From positions 40,620,189-40,684,188 of the forward strand of contig CM035163.1 in assembly GCA_020205615.1 (NCBI GenBank): DNA of 64,000 bases, in the 5' to 3' direction. The first letter of the stretch is position 1, and each line of letters begins with the position of its first letter. The notes below the pieces were generated by a model that made no database searches, was not told the DNA's origin, and saw only the letters and a list, made by a program, of their open reading frames with translations. Source of the stretch: Panax quinquefolius (Eukaryota; Streptophyta; Magnoliopsida; Apiales; Araliaceae). Positions 34,601 to 47,363 of the stretch are shown here, one piece after another. The position numbers were made by a program, and so were the translations under genes.

Positions 34601-36984
34601 AAGGAGAAATTAAAAGGTAATATTATAGCCCTAGCTTTTAGTTATGTTTTATCAAAACTTCTTCTCTTTAATTGGTTGTGGTGCATGATTTGAGTAAGGA
34701 ATTGGTTTATAAAGATTATTGGGTATGTATAATCTGTTAATTATCTTTTTAAAATAATTTTTGGTAAACAAGTCCATGGCAACATGTTTTAGAATGAAGA
34801 AATTGAGTTTTATTGATATATAATATACATTAGGGCTTGTTTTGGAATAAAAATTGATGATGAATTCATGATATAATTTGAAATTGTTTATATATGTTGT
34901 TAGTATGATGAAAAAATGAAAACAACCCAAGTTGAGCGAGGCAAAAGATGTATGTAAAGCAATTAAGTAGTGAATGAATTCGCTAGAGATGTTAAAACAT
35001 GAAAATAGAGTATGAACATGTGTTTTGGGTCAAATTTTAGGTTGGTTAATGTTTTTATAATTTGTTAGAATTCTAGTATGTTGTAGTTCTATGAATTACG
35101 AACCCATAGAATCAAAAATGGATTGATTTGGATGAGTATAACTCATGTTATGAAAATCGGAAGGAGAGGAGGTCAGCGTAAAATTGCGAAGTGCGTAACA
35201 CAAGGGCCATTCGCCTCCAGTAGCAAAATGCTTGGCCGTGCTTCAGTGTTGGGTAGATTATTTTGACCTGCTGTAGTAAATTAGGCATAACGTTTTCATA
35301 TGAACTCCGATTGAGGTGATTCAAGACGAATAGACCTACAACTTTTATTCTTTAAGGTTTTCCGTTTGAGGTCGAGAACAATAGTCAAAATGGTAATCTT
35401 TGTGACTGTTGTGTTTTCGGAGGAAATCGGAATGCGTCGGGCAGGCACATATGCAAGTGTAATGCTCTTGACGATAATAGATGTTGTTCTAAGTTATAGA
35501 ACATGAATATTATGAAGTATAATGATGCTTAACATTAATAAATGATATATTAGATAAGTTGAATACTGCAAATTAAGCACATCTGAGAGAGACAAATTGG
35601 GCGTGTGATTTAATAAACGTCAAAGCGCCGTGATAAGTGTTAATGAGCGTAAAGAGTGTTTTAAATCAAATGAAATGAATATAATAAGATATTGAATAGG
35701 TTAATATAAAACCAATAAGTGGTCCTAGCAAGACTTAAACACTTGAATGAACTTCGAATATGAAACATAGTGAGCTATAAGTCGAAAGTTAACACAATCA
35801 AATTGAACAATTGTGTATTGATAATAGGAAGGGTTATGAGATATAGAGTATAGTTTACATTACAACTACTATGCATTGCTATGTGACTAATAGTTGATGT
35901 GCATGATTATATAATTGTGTAGGGCACGTGAAGTGCAGATAACTGTAAGATGTTAAACTATTATTGGTAAACAACGATCAAGGAAAGTCTTTCAGTTCCT
36001 ATTTGCTATGTGAATTTGATTGTTTTAAATCTTTATTGTAAAGAGTATTGTTATATATATGTTGAATGTATAAAATATTAAAGTCAATTTATGACTACGT
36101 TGTTTGACTAAAAGTATGATGATTGAGTAAGGAACTCAATCTTTATACTTGTTATATGAATTGTAGCATGTATGTTATGTTAGTCCAATGTTTATGAGAT
36201 ATATGTTGAGCATGTTATTATGTACTACGTGATGCATGAAAACTATTAGATTTTACTGGGCTATCGAGCTCAACCTTGCAAATAACCACTTTTGCAGGTT
36301 CAAGATTCAAGGTAAAGTTATGTGTTACTTGAAAGACATGAATCAGATGTGATACTTGAAGATTTACACACTTTGGTTGTGTTATTATTATTTGAACCAT
36401 GTTTAAGGTTCCGAATAATGTATTAATGTTAAATTGTAATATCATTTTGCGATGTAAACTATTATAGTATTAAAATGATTTTGAGATATTTAGATGTAAA
36501 GGTTGAAGGTTTTGGGAATGAGGATAGTTGTAATAGAAAATTTTAATTATTCCGCAAATTTTAATGTTTGTATTATCGTTTAATGATGTAAAATTAGAGG
36601 TTGATTGTATTATTAACGACCGAAGTCGAGAATTAAATTGTATGAATTTTGGGGTCATTACATCGAGTATTTCAACAGTTAACTATAAAAGTTCTGTCGT
36701 CAATTTTTAAAAAGGTTATTTCTGTCACTTTCTAGATCTGACAGTTATTCTGTTGTGGGTCCCACCAATGATTAGTTATTTCGGCACCGTCGTACGTTAC
36801 CGAATATAATATTCCCGACAGAGAGAATATTCCCCGATAAAATGAGTATTCCATGACAAACTATTTATCTGATAATTTGCATATATCACCCTAAAATATA
36901 ACATTTATTAAATTAACACCTTACTATTTAGAATAATATTTAGAGAAAATTAAATCTTTATTCATAAAAAGTTGGGGTCTTACA
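31626..36984 (-). repeat. C3 5' LTR carrying a nested solo LTR B
   Basis: It begins TGTGATACTCCCAAAATAGG and ends GTTGGGGTCTTACA. Without the nested unit (33760-36662) and one TSD copy it is about 2.45 kb. It is a diverged sister of the C1 and C4 LTRs; it shares the LTR block at about 31963-31985 and three to four CTTTGCACTACGGGCCAAAG units at 32200-32470. Beyond it lies copia integrase sequence, so C3 is inserted in, or recombined with, that copia element. Confidence 0.75.
33760..36662 (+). mobile_element. Solo LTR B, copy 1
   Basis: It begins TGTTGCAATCCAGAAATTTT and ends TTTTGGGGTCATTACA; 2903 bp, no coding sequence. Flanks are CCGGG (33755-33759) and TCGAG (36663-36667), which could be a TSD changed by one C-to-T and one G-to-A. 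A version of the shared LTR block (TACTGGGCTATCGAGCTCAA) is at about 36255-36274. A nearly identical inverted copy is at 45620-48389. The short open frames at 34652, 36218 and 36470 recur in that copy only because the DNA does. Confidence 0.75.
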
Positions 36985-37900
36985 GCTACTAAAAGTGTCC
37001 TTCCTGCTTCAATCAATATTTTGTTCTTCCTCTCAATGACTCCATTTTTTTGTGGAGTTCTTGGAGCTGAGAATTTATGATGAAACCATTATTCATATAA
37101 AACTAATCAATTAAGTGTTGTTTTCGTCTTCAGAGCTTAGAAAGAATACCCATGTGAATCTGGTGTGGTCATCCACTACGACTAGTGAGAGGTTTTTGCC
37201 TCCAAGACTGGAAGTTGGAATAGGCCCAAATAAATCCATAAGCAATAGCTACAGAGGCCTTTCATTTGAATTATATTCTTTGCTTTTGAATTAGCTCCTT
37301 GTTTGTTTTCCAAGCTTATAGACTTTGCATGGTATTTCTTTTAGAAAACTCAAATATGGCAGGCCTCTCACCAGATCTTTAGAGATGAGATTTGACATAC
37401 TCTTGAAGTTTAAATGGGACAATCTACGATTCCATAACCAACTGACATCTTCTGAAGCTTTGGCGAAGAAACAAGCAGTTGCAAATGAACTAAGCTTAGC
37501 TAGATTGACCACATATACATTTCTTTCTCTTAATCTAGACAACTTTAAAGATTTGGTTTCCAGGTCTCGAACTTGACACTAGTTATTAAGGATGATGACT
37601 TGATGACCCTTATCACACAGTTGACTTATGCTCAGCAGGTTATGCTTCAATCCTTTAACATAGACAATTTTGTTAAATGATATTGCTCTATTCCCAATTA
37701 AACCATAACCTCTGGTCTTCCTAGAGTTGCTGTCTCTAAAGATAACTGTTTGACCATCTTTTACTTTGAAATTTGATAGGAAAGCCTTATTGTCAGTCAT
37801 AAGCCTGAAGCATCCACTATCAAGATGTCAGATAGATTTAGTGGAGCTTGGTACCTGTATATAAAATCATTCTTTATTTTAGTACCCATATTTTCTTGGG
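36985..37900 (-). pseudogene. Copia (Sirevirus-type) protease tail, GAG-pre-integrase domain and integrase start
   Basis: Open pieces: 37800-37579 (MTDNKAFLSNFKVKDGQTV ... KHNLLSISQL), 37542-37291 (SWLWNRRLSHLNFKSMSNL and VRGLPYLSFLKE). The first His of the usual WHRRLGH is Asn. Integrase sequence follows to about 37170 (MDLFGPIPTSSLGGKNLSLV with DDHTRF), then a jump to PQKNGV-ERKN-like codons at 37060-36990. RT and RNase H are absent; the element is cut by the C3 LTR end at 36984. Confidence 0.75.
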
Positions 37901-39993
37901 TCCTACTTTGTTAGTACATATGGGAACCCATATATGCCTACCTTTGGGTCGATAATATGTAGAATAATAATCATCATAATTACATAATGCAATTATATGC
38001 CCATACTTATGATAGTTATAACATTGGATATGTTGCATGTGTGATTGTGTGTGAATATCTTCTCACTTGGAACATGAATGGGTGATCAACTAAAACTCCT
38101 TCTACTTCCATACTGTTCTATGATTTTGTGGTTTCGTAGTGTAGAAGTTAGTTCTATGATTTATTCCTGGTTGGTTTGTAGAGTTAGATTTACTTAGCTC
38201 TATGATCCTTCGAGGCACGAACATAGATTTAGTCTTACTCTGCGGTTTTCTAAAACCAAGTCAAGTATGTGATCTATTATTTTTAGGAACAAAAATCTAA
38301 TTTGTAGAGATTGTGCAACTGTGAATAATGGGCTCAACGATCTCTGAGGATTTCACAAACACACTTCTTCTATGGGAAGTAGAAGCACTATTGTTAATCT
38401 CTATAAAACTTTCCACACTTGGAGTTGAAGATAAATCTCCAAACCCGAAACCTGATCTATCAGAGAAAGCTCTTTAACTGGTGATCAGGGAGTCCATAGA
38501 TAAGGTAGATCTATTCCCCATCAAATTTTTTTTTTTTTTATTCCTCTATCTTAGAGGTTAGATCGGACTCTTTCAGTGCATTAGCTTTAGTTTTCTACCT
38601 TAAATTTTCTTTCTTAGCCTCAAGTTTGGATGGAAAGGAAGTGCTTCATAGAGTTATTTCCAACTACACTTGCAATCTCTCTTTCTCCTCTTGAAGAAGA
38701 GAATGGTCATTTGATAGAACCCTAAAACACTTCATATATTGATATAAATATGATGTTATGTCATGCAATGCAACTCTAAAATCATCAATATTAATATCAG
38801 GAGAGTTAAAATAAAATAACTCACTGATGTCAACTTCTCAACGATCAATGGTCTTTTCAACATCTACTTCTATGGACATTAGACAGTGGTTTCTTTCATC
38901 ATCATTGGAGTCTAAGCTGTAGTCATTTTCTAAATCACTCCTTGACCCCTTAGCTACGAAATGTTTTTCCTTCTTATGATGTTTCTTATAGTCTTTGAAC
39001 TTCTTCCTTGGATAAGAATTATTCTTATCTTTCTTAAGCTCTTCTCATAGAGGTTTGGTGCACTCGGAGATGTAATGGTTAGACTTCATATAGTTATAAC
39101 ATAAATCTTTATCTTGATCTCGGCTACTATTGCCTTCTTTCCTGAAGTTCATTTTTGGTCAGGAGCTGCTACTTTTCCTTATGAACTTCTTTAGCCTTTT
39201 TTCAAGCAATGTTATATCTTCATCATAATCTTCTAAAACAGCTTCTACTAGAGCTTTGGAGGCAGCTTCAAACGCCTTTAAAGCAAAACCCTTATCTTTA
39301 CTTTTGCTCTCTAAAATGGTTTCTACCCGTTGACTTAACTAGAGCTTATAAGTAAGGAGATTACTGTAGAACTTTTGAATAGTCATTTCATACAAATTTT
39401 TCGAGTTGTGGATGACAGTGGTCTTAACATCCCACTTTCTTGGTAGATCTCTCACAAACTTTATGTTAAGGTCTTTATTAGGATAGACATTTCCATAAGA
39501 TTTCAGACAGTTGAGGAGTACATTAAACATTTCATATGTTTTTGTGATGTTATCTCCAGACACATGAGAGAACATCTCATACTAAAAAGTCAAGAGAGAC
39601 TGCTTGTTCTCCTTAACTTCTTCAGTGCCCTCATACATCACCAACAGGGCTTCTGAGACTTCTTGAGCAGTTGTAATATTGACCACATTCTCAAAAAGAT
39701 TATCTTCCAGAGCCATGAACATGATGTTTTTCTCCCTTTTATCTAATTGCATCAGCTTCTTCTCATTGTCCGTCCATTCGATTCTTAGCTTAACAATCAT
39801 CTTTTTTGGATCTTTATTTATTGGTGCCAGTTTTGTTGGGATGTATGGACCATTGACAACAACATCAAATAGATCATCATCTAATGCGTCCATATATGCA
39901 TGTATGCGACCTTTTAGTTAACAAATTTTTCTCTATTTAAAAGAGGTGGTTTATTTCCACCACCAAGCTCAGAACTGGTTTTGTCGTGTGCCA
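37901..39993 (-). pseudogene. Copia (Sirevirus-type) gag, broken
   Basis: Start ATG at about 39993 (MAHDKTSSELGGGNKPP). The gag core follows in 39893-39582 (WTDNEKKLMQLDKREKNIMF) and 39575-39339 (VRDLPRKWDVKTTVI), the UBN2-type domain of copia gag proteins. The zinc knuckle near 39110-39070 reads CYNYMKSNHYISEC, so the second Cys has become Tyr. A basic and acidic tail runs on to about 38700; the rest to 37901 is decayed linker and protease sequence with no clear motif. Stops at about 39916 and 39579. Confidence 0.7.
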
Positions 39994-40033
39994 TATGATC
40001 ACTCAAAGAGTAAGCTTTATATTCGTGAGAACC

Positions 40034-40047
40034 GACTTTTATACCAC
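40034..40047 (-). other. Primer-binding site of the copia element
   Basis: Minus strand TGGTATAAAAGTCG just after the LTR end; a worn form of TGGTATCAGAGC (tRNA-iMet). Confidence 0.65.
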
Positions 40048-40048
40048 T

Positions 40049-41556
40049 TGTTGTTTCCTAGATGCACAAAAGATATCTAAAAGGGGGATTGAATAGATCC
40101 TTTAAAACATTTTGTTTTATTAAAGAATGTATTTACCAAATAGTTAATTAATCAATATTAATTAAGCACATCAAAATATTAGTTTGAAATCCCCTTAAAG
40201 ATTATGATGAAATCTCAGTTATGAATTTAGTTCTTTGGATATTAACCAGAACATATAATATGGCAGAAAGTAAAGACAAAAAGTAAATGTAGAAGATAAG
40301 AGACAATGGAAATTTTAAGTGGTTCGCAGATAGAATAACTCTTAGTCCACTCTTCTACTCTACGGGTGGGAAATACACTAACGATATAGATCATAAAGAT
40401 CTTTACAACTGAACCACTAAGGTTTTTTCGAGTCAATAAGTCTCAGAATAGGGACACTTAGTCAAGATCACTGAGATCTCTTCAATTCACTTAGACTTGA
40501 GAAATTTTCTTTTAAGACAATGAATCAGAGTTGTTTAAATTATTTTTGTGAGGAGATGTTAAGTTTGCAATAGGCTTGACTTCTTCAGTACTTAGCAATT
40601 TGAACCAGTAGTTCACATTCGTAGAGTAAGGCTCTTTATAGTTTAACAGAGTTTCAACTTGTTAGCTTGTGATTCGTACTTGATGATTTGAAACTCTTTG
40701 CCTTTTATAAACTTCCTTGATTTATTCCCATTGCAAAGTTCCCGTTGAGCATTTAATGCTCTCATACTCAAGTGTATTTAATGTTGACTTTTAGAATGGT
40801 TTTGTTAGCTTATATTCGGCTTCTTTGACCTATCACATCATTTTGTAAGTCCACCACCACATTGGTAAGTTTGCACTTCGCTGAACTAGCTATTTAAAAC
40901 AAACATATTCTTATCTTTAATTTCAACTAAAGATATTTTGACTTGCATTGGGTTCCTTAATCTGCAACGCTCTTTATTGTCAGCCCTATGTCAGTTTTGA
41001 CTTGCTCTACTAATTGGTTCAATTGTACAATCAGATAAGGAACGTAGAATCTCTGCTAGACTTAGCACTATGACCTGAGCTCTACGTTCTGCACTACGAC
41101 TGATTACTTTACAAGTAGAGTGTCACTCTATGATTATGTTTTCTACGATCTTTCTTAAATGAACAATATTTGAGTCACTCTACGATCTTGAGTGAACTTT
41201 ACATTATTGACTTAACTCTGCATTCTTTTATTCACTCTGCGATCTGATTTTTACTATAAGATCATAAGTGAACTTTAAAACGAGAATGCAGGCTCTATGA
41301 TCGAACACTTTATTTTCTATGAAGACATAGTTTACTCTGTGATTACTCATCCATTCTATGAACAGGAAGGGTAACTTTATGATTGATTCACATTATACTA
41401 AGATCACCTAGATCCTATCATCTATACATCCTTTTAGCTCTTAAGATCAACATAATATATTTGATCTTTTCTACTTTAAGTCCTTATACATTATGATCTC
41501 ATTAAGAACTTTATAAAAGTTATTGGTACAAATATACATTAATCATATCATCATCA
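40049..41556 (-). repeat. Copia (Sirevirus-type) LTR
   Basis: About 1.5 kb, from TGTTGTTTCC at 40049 to ...CATCATCA at 41556. Sense upstream it adjoins GTCATCATCAAATAGGGGGA, the polypurine tract form of Sireviruses; downstream it adjoins a primer site. A TATA box TTATAAAAGG lies at 40710-40701. Between 41090 and 41400 words like CACTCTACGATCTTGAGTGA recur in varied form, upstream of the TATA box. Confidence 0.75.
40701..40710 (-). promoter_or_regulatory. TATA box of the copia LTR
   Basis: TTATAAAAGG on the minus strand, about 850 bp into the LTR and about 650 bp before its end. Confidence 0.5.
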
Positions 41557-42739
41557 ATCTCCCCCTATTTGATGATGACAAAACCAATAGTTTCAAAACA
41601 TTCATCAATTCTACAATGCAATTGCATGAAATTAAACATGACTTAAAATACAACAAGCAATTGTATTACTAGAGCAAAAAGATGAATTTATTGTTGTATA
41701 AATATTTTGTACAAAGTATGAAAATTTACAATAGAATTTACAAAAACAAAAAAATAACAAAGTATACATTTATACCTTACATATCTATCTCCTTCCACTC
41801 TTCTCATTCTGAAGCCATTTCTTTTATAATTTAACTCTTTTTCTATATTGTACTTGGCTTTCAGCTTCTCTGTGATGAATCTCTTCTATAGAATCTCTTG
41901 GACAAGGATCCAGCAAGTTAATTCTTTCTTCTCCCACAATGTGAGTCCCCTAAAGATTTCTATTGAGATACGGTGGATCACTTAATAGAACTCTAGTGCT
42001 AGTGGGAGTCACTACACTCGATGAACCATGTCGTGAGGAAGAATGGTCACGATCATCTATAGGAAAATCTTGAGGGGCTTGAGGAGATCTGAAAGCAGGA
42101 GGATAGATAGATGTTTGAACTTGTCTCTTTCTCTCCCCCTGTCTCTATTTCTCCCTCTTTTTAGCCACATTAAAATCGTCTAAAAATGTTTGACGAATTC
42201 AACAAGTTTAGGAGTTGGGAGGTGGGAGGTGGTCATAACAATATCATCTCTAATTTCTCATTGCCTGGAATGAGCTTGATCTTGTTGTTGATGAACTAAA
42301 ACCATTGCATTATCCGTTCGTTTAGTCGTCGTAACTCTGAAATCAGAAATGGTTAAACTTAGCTGAAAAACCTTGTCGGACATTTAATGTACAAAATTTT
42401 CATTGTGCTTTTGGAGAGCTAGAACAGCCTTTTTGTCATCATCAATCCTTTTCAGGAAGACTTGATCCCTTTAATTAAAACTTTTTTACATATCCTTGAA
42501 CATATTCTTCATCCGCTTGCCAAATTCTTTACCCATCTCACTAGTTACATGACTGGTTACTTCAATAATTCTATTCTTTTTCTGATGAAGATCTGTTGAA
42601 TTTTCCTCAATCTTTTGATCAATGTCTTTAGCCATATGAGAAGTGAGATTTGTCATTTGATCTTTAGCAGAAATGATGAAGAAACGATCTAATATTTGGG
42701 TTAGGACATCTTCAGAAACATCCTTATTATTCTGAGAGA
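41557..42739 (-). pseudogene. 3' end of a second Sirevirus-type copia copy with a coiled-coil ORF remnant
   Basis: This lies sense-upstream of the LTR, directly before its polypurine tract (AAATAGGGGGAGAT, 41570-41557), so it is the 3' internal end of another copy sharing this LTR. From 42739 the minus strand reads openly for about 80 codons (DQMTNLTSHMAKDIDQKIEE, SEMGKEFGKRMKNMFKDM), then decays. Composition and position fit the envelope-like or extra ORF found after pol in many Sireviruses. Truncated at 42739 by a chromoviral LTR piece. Confidence 0.45.
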
Positions 42740-43085
42740 TATTGGTTGTTTCGGCGTCGTTGTACTTTACCTAATATTCTCCTACAGAACGAATATTCCC
42801 CAACAAAATTAATATTCCTCAAAAAATGAATATTCACCAATATACTTTTTCTCTTATAATTTACACATATCACCATTAGATTTATCAGTTTATCAATTTA
42901 ACACATTACTTTTTAGAATAATAATTAAGAAAATTAAGTTATATTTATTAAAAGTCGGGATCTTTACATTCTCCCCTCCTTATGAAATTTCTTCCCCAAA
43001 ATTGATGTACATACCTGGCATTCCAAATAGGTAAGGATACCTAACTCTATTTTTATATTATAACTCTCAGGTCATTTTCTCTGTA
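42740..43085 (-). mobile_element. Chromovirus scrap: LTR end and pol 3' end
   Basis: 42740-42969 matches the last 230 bp of the chromoviral LTRs (AATATTCCCC... repeats, ending GTCGGGATCTTTACA). 42970-43085 matches the internal sequence beside it in C4 (CTCCCCTCCTTATGAAATTT...). Confidence 0.65.
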
Positions 43086-43358
43086 TCATAGATTGTTTGT
43101 GTTGGCCTTTGGTGTCGCCATCACAGATGGGTTCGATTTTGTGGACGGAAAAAATCGAGCAACGTGGCCTTCCTTCCTACAACTATAAAAACCCATGGAT
43201 GACTGAGTACAGTGAAGGCTGAAGTCATTATCTTTTGTTTTACCACTCGCATCTAGCTCAGTGTAAAATAAGTTCTCAAATACATTCTTTTCTTTATTCA
43301 TAACATCTGTACAACGAGGAACTAAAAGCGTGACCCAGTATGGCAACTCAAACCACAT
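43086..43358 (-). pseudogene. Chimeric ORF: CACTA TNP2 fragment fused to a chromoviral zinc knuckle
   Basis: A 90-residue open frame. Residues 1-45 (MWFELPYWVTLLVPRC ... EKNVFENLFYT) match the TNP2 block seen at 61294-61200 in the large CACTA. Residues 54-90 (GFYSCRKEGHVARFF ...) look like a gag CCHC knuckle (C-x-x-C-x4-H) with Cys residues lost. It is a junction of two elements, not a gene with a known role. Sense upstream (43359-43440) continues TNP2-like codons (NTHNWTH). Confidence 0.6.
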
Positions 43359-43890
43359 GGGCTAGTGTGTCCAGTTATGAGTATTCATGTAACCTATTGC
43401 TCCCAACTTAATGTGCTCTTTTTCTGGCGGTGAAAATTTTAGATTGTTTAAGAGAGAGAAAGAAAGTGTGTACCTAATAAATTAGGAATGTGTTGTCGTT
43501 GTTGCTACGGGTTAAAGTCATTGTTGTCACCGCTATGTGTTCTTTCCGGTATCTGAATCTGAATGGGAGGTGTCCCGGCTGCTAGGTTCTTTTAAATAAT
43601 TTTCAGACAATCGATAAGTATTAGGAGGAGTGAAAAGGTTGGGAATGGAAGAGGAGGATTAGAGGTGTGGAGAGGAGGTTTACCGGGATGTGGGGAACAA
43701 TGGGGAGCACCACAAAGAGAGAGAGAAGGAGGGATGGAGACAAAGAAAGAATGAACGAAATGTTACTAGAACTAGTAGCGATTTAAGGTTATGAAATAAA
43801 CTATTTTTCGACTTAATTCCGTCGCAATTACTTTCATCATAAATAATATAATTTTGATGGAGTTTTCATCAAAAATAGTGTAACTTCTAT
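43359..43890. other. CACTA-related and unassigned filler
   Basis: It starts with TNP2 codons, passes a purine-rich tract (GAGAGAGAAGGAGGGATGG near 43720) and ends in AT-rich sequence with TTCCGTCGCAATTACTTTCA, possibly CACTA subterminal DNA. No terminal CACTA sequence found. Its right edge truncates the C4 3' LTR. Confidence 0.35.
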
Positions 43891-44999
43891 CAAAAATCTC
43901 GGACCATCACTCTGTTCCCCGACTAGTCCCAGCTATATTCTCAATTCCTGAAGAGAACAATGAAAGCAAAGGGTGAGCTCAACTAGCCCAGTAAAGAATA
44001 TTATGACTAAGATAATGCAGAATAAATTATTGTTAACCTTCAACAGTGTAAAACTGATAGAATATAATAGACAACAAGTCTAACTGCAGCGGAACAAGCA
44101 ATCCATTAGAAAAGTCAAGTAGAGCATAATATCTACTATCTTCTATGATTTAAAAGTTCATCATCAATATTTTATTGTTGTAACACAGCTCAATAAATAA
44201 TCCACATCATCGAATTATCCATGCACTACGGGCTAAGGATATTCGTTAGTATCACATCCATGAATTATCCATGCACTACAGGCCAAGGATATTCATAATT
44301 ATTACATCCACGAATTATTCATGCATTACGAGCCAATGATATTCGTTAGTATCACCAGTGGTCATGATCATGCCAACAACTGTCCATCAATGCACAACAG
44401 GCCAATGAGGACTTTTACCACATCATTTATAACATTACAGGTCATGATTATACTGATATATAATTCCTAGTCATAATCATACCAATCAATAGTCCATCTA
44501 TGTACTACGGGCCAAAGATGACTTTCGTCATAATATAAGCATGAGGATGATGACAATGATATAAACATCAATTATACGAAATCAAGGATAAATATTAAAG
44601 ATTTTTAATTTATCAAAAGTTTGAAAATGTCCAAATTGTCAACATGATAACTGCTTTGTGGAGTAAAATTCAAGAATAAAATTCATGTATCAAAAATAAT
44701 TTGGACAGAAAAGAAATTAATTTTTGTCATGAATAGTTCCCCGGGAGAATAGTGCCCCATGAATAGTACTTCGTGAATAGTATCCCATGAATAGTACCCC
44801 AGCATGAAAAGATAAATATTTAACAAGAATGTTCAGAAAAATATCCTTGTCAAACAATACTAGATGAAGTGCAAATTTCAAGGATATTCTACTAATTTTA
44901 AGGAGTGTAGAAGGAATACTTATCCAAATGAGTGTAGAATTAGGAATACGAAACAAAATAATATTATTTACATACTACAGAGTATGGAAGAAAACATTA

Positions 45000-45145
45000 T
45001 TTCTTATGAATACTGAATAAAATAATATCTTTTACGACTGTTGAACGATAATAATATTCCTTACGAATATTGAACGAAGATAATATTACTTACGAATATT
45101 GAACGAAAATAATATTCCTTACGAATACAAAAAATAATATCGTAA
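45000..45145 (-). repeat. About 35-bp tandem repeat in the C4 3' LTR
   Basis: About four units of TTACGAATATTGAACGAAAA plus TAATATTCC. It occupies a place similar to the 65-bp array in C1, just downstream of the TATA box on the sense strand. Confidence 0.65.
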
Positions 45146-45339
45146 GCGAATATGAAATAAATAATACCTCTTACCTTAAAAAGAGAGTACTTCTGACTGG
45201 TATAGCGGGGATATTCTTGAAGAAAACTTAGACTGTTTTCTACGCTCAAAGCTTCCTTAAACTCAAAAGAAATACGTTCAATATTATAGAAGAAGAATTC
45301 TCTGATCCTGGTGTGATTTTAAATTCTAAACTAAGCATC

Positions 45340-45349
45340 CTATTTATAG
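45340..45349 (-). promoter_or_regulatory. TATA box of C4 3' LTR
   Basis: CCTATAAATAGG-type sequence on the minus strand (TATAAATAG core), equivalent to those of C1. Confidence 0.5.
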
Positions 45350-45619
45350 GAGAATGGTAGAAATTATTTGGATGCACAGCAAGGAAAAAATCACAGACTG
45401 CACAATAACTTATTCACAGGCTGCTGCAACTGGCGAAACTTTCTGAAAAAATTTGATTTTTACTATGCTGCACTATGCACACATTATGCAGTACTATGCA
45501 TAATAAAATATAATATATTCTATTTTTCATAAAAAAATAAAACTTATATAATATATATATATAAGTAATAAAAAAACTGAGATAACTTTCTACCCGATGT
45601 TAACTATTGAAATACCCGA

Positions 45620-47324
45620 TGTAATGACCCCAAAATTCATACAATTTAATTCTCGACTTCGGCCGTTAATAATACAATCAACCTCTAATTTTACATCATT
45701 AAACGATAATACAAACATTAAAATTTGCGGAATAATTAAAATTTTCTATTACAACTATCCTCATTCCCAAAACCTTCAACCTTTACATCTAAATATCTCA
45801 AAATCATTTTAATACTATAATAGTTTACATCGCAAAATGATATTACAATTTAACATTAATACATTATTCGGAACCTTAAACATGGTTCAAATAATAATAA
45901 CACAACCAAAGTGTGTAAATCTTCAAGTATCACATCTGATTCATGTCTTTCAAGTAACACATAACTTTACCTTGAATCTTGAACCTGCAAAAGTGGTTAT
46001 TTGCAAGGTTGAGCTCGATAGCCCAGCAAAATCTAACAGTTTTCATGCAACACGTAGCACACAATAACATGCTCAACATATATCTCATAAACATTGGACT
46101 AACATAACATACATGCTACAATTCATATAACAAGTATAAAGATTGAGTTCCTTACTCAATCAACATGCTTTTAGTCAAACAACGTAGTCATAAATTGACT
46201 TTAACATTTCATACATTCAACATATATATAACAATACTCTTTACAATAAAGATTTAAAACAATCAAATTCACATAGCAAATAGGAACTGAAAGACTTGCC
46301 TATCTCATAACCCTTCCTATTATCAATACACAATTGTTCAATTTAATTGTGTTAACTTTTGACTTATAGCTCACTATGTTCCATATTCGAAGTTCATTCA
46401 AGTGTTTAAGTCTTGCTAGGACCACTTATTGGTTTTATATTAACCTATTCAATATCTTATTATATTCATTTCAATTGATTTAAAACACTCTTTACGTTCA
46501 TTAACACTTATCACGGCGTTTCGACGTTTATTCGTCATACGCCCAATTTGTCTCTCTTATATGTGCTTAGTATGCGTATTCAACTCATCTAATATATCAT
46601 TTATTAATGTTAAGCATCATTATACTTCATAATATTCATGTTCTATAACTTAGAACAACATCTATTATCATCAAGAGCATTACACTTGCATATGTGCCTG
46701 CCCGACGCCCTCCGATTGCCTCCAAAAACACAACAGTCACTTAGATTACCATTTTGACTATTGTTCCCGAACTCAAACGGAAAACCTTAAAGAATAAAAG
46801 TTGTAGGTATATTCGTCCTCGTTCCGAATCATCTTGAATCACCTCAATCGGAGTTCGTATGAAAACGTTATGCATAATTTACTACAGCAGGTCAAAACAG
46901 TCTACCCAACATTTGAAGCCTTTGCTGGCATTGTACGCTTTTAGAGGCGAATGGCCCTTCGTGTTACGCACTTGGCAATTTTACAGACCTCCTCTCCTTC
47001 CGATTTTCATAACATGAGTTATACTCATCCAAATCAATCCATTTTCGATTCTATGGGTTCATAATTCATAGAACTACAACATACTAGAATTCTAACAATT
47101 TATAAAAACATTAACCAACCTAAAATTTGACCCAAAACACATGTTCATACTCTATTTTCATGTTTTAACATCTCTAGCAAATTCATTCACTACGAATTCG
47201 TTTTACATCCGTTTTGTCTCGTTCAACTTGGGTTGTTTTCGTTTTTTCATCATACTAACAACATATATAAACAATTTCAGATTATATCATGAATTCATCA
47301 TCAATTTTTATTCCAAAAAAATCC

Positions 47325-47363
<39 letters not shown>

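Noticed and set aside
36218..36445. 75-codon frame whose translation is almost unchanged in a second copy at 45837-46067
   Set aside because: The similarity is explained by duplication of the whole LTR B at DNA level; no domain or start context supports a gene.
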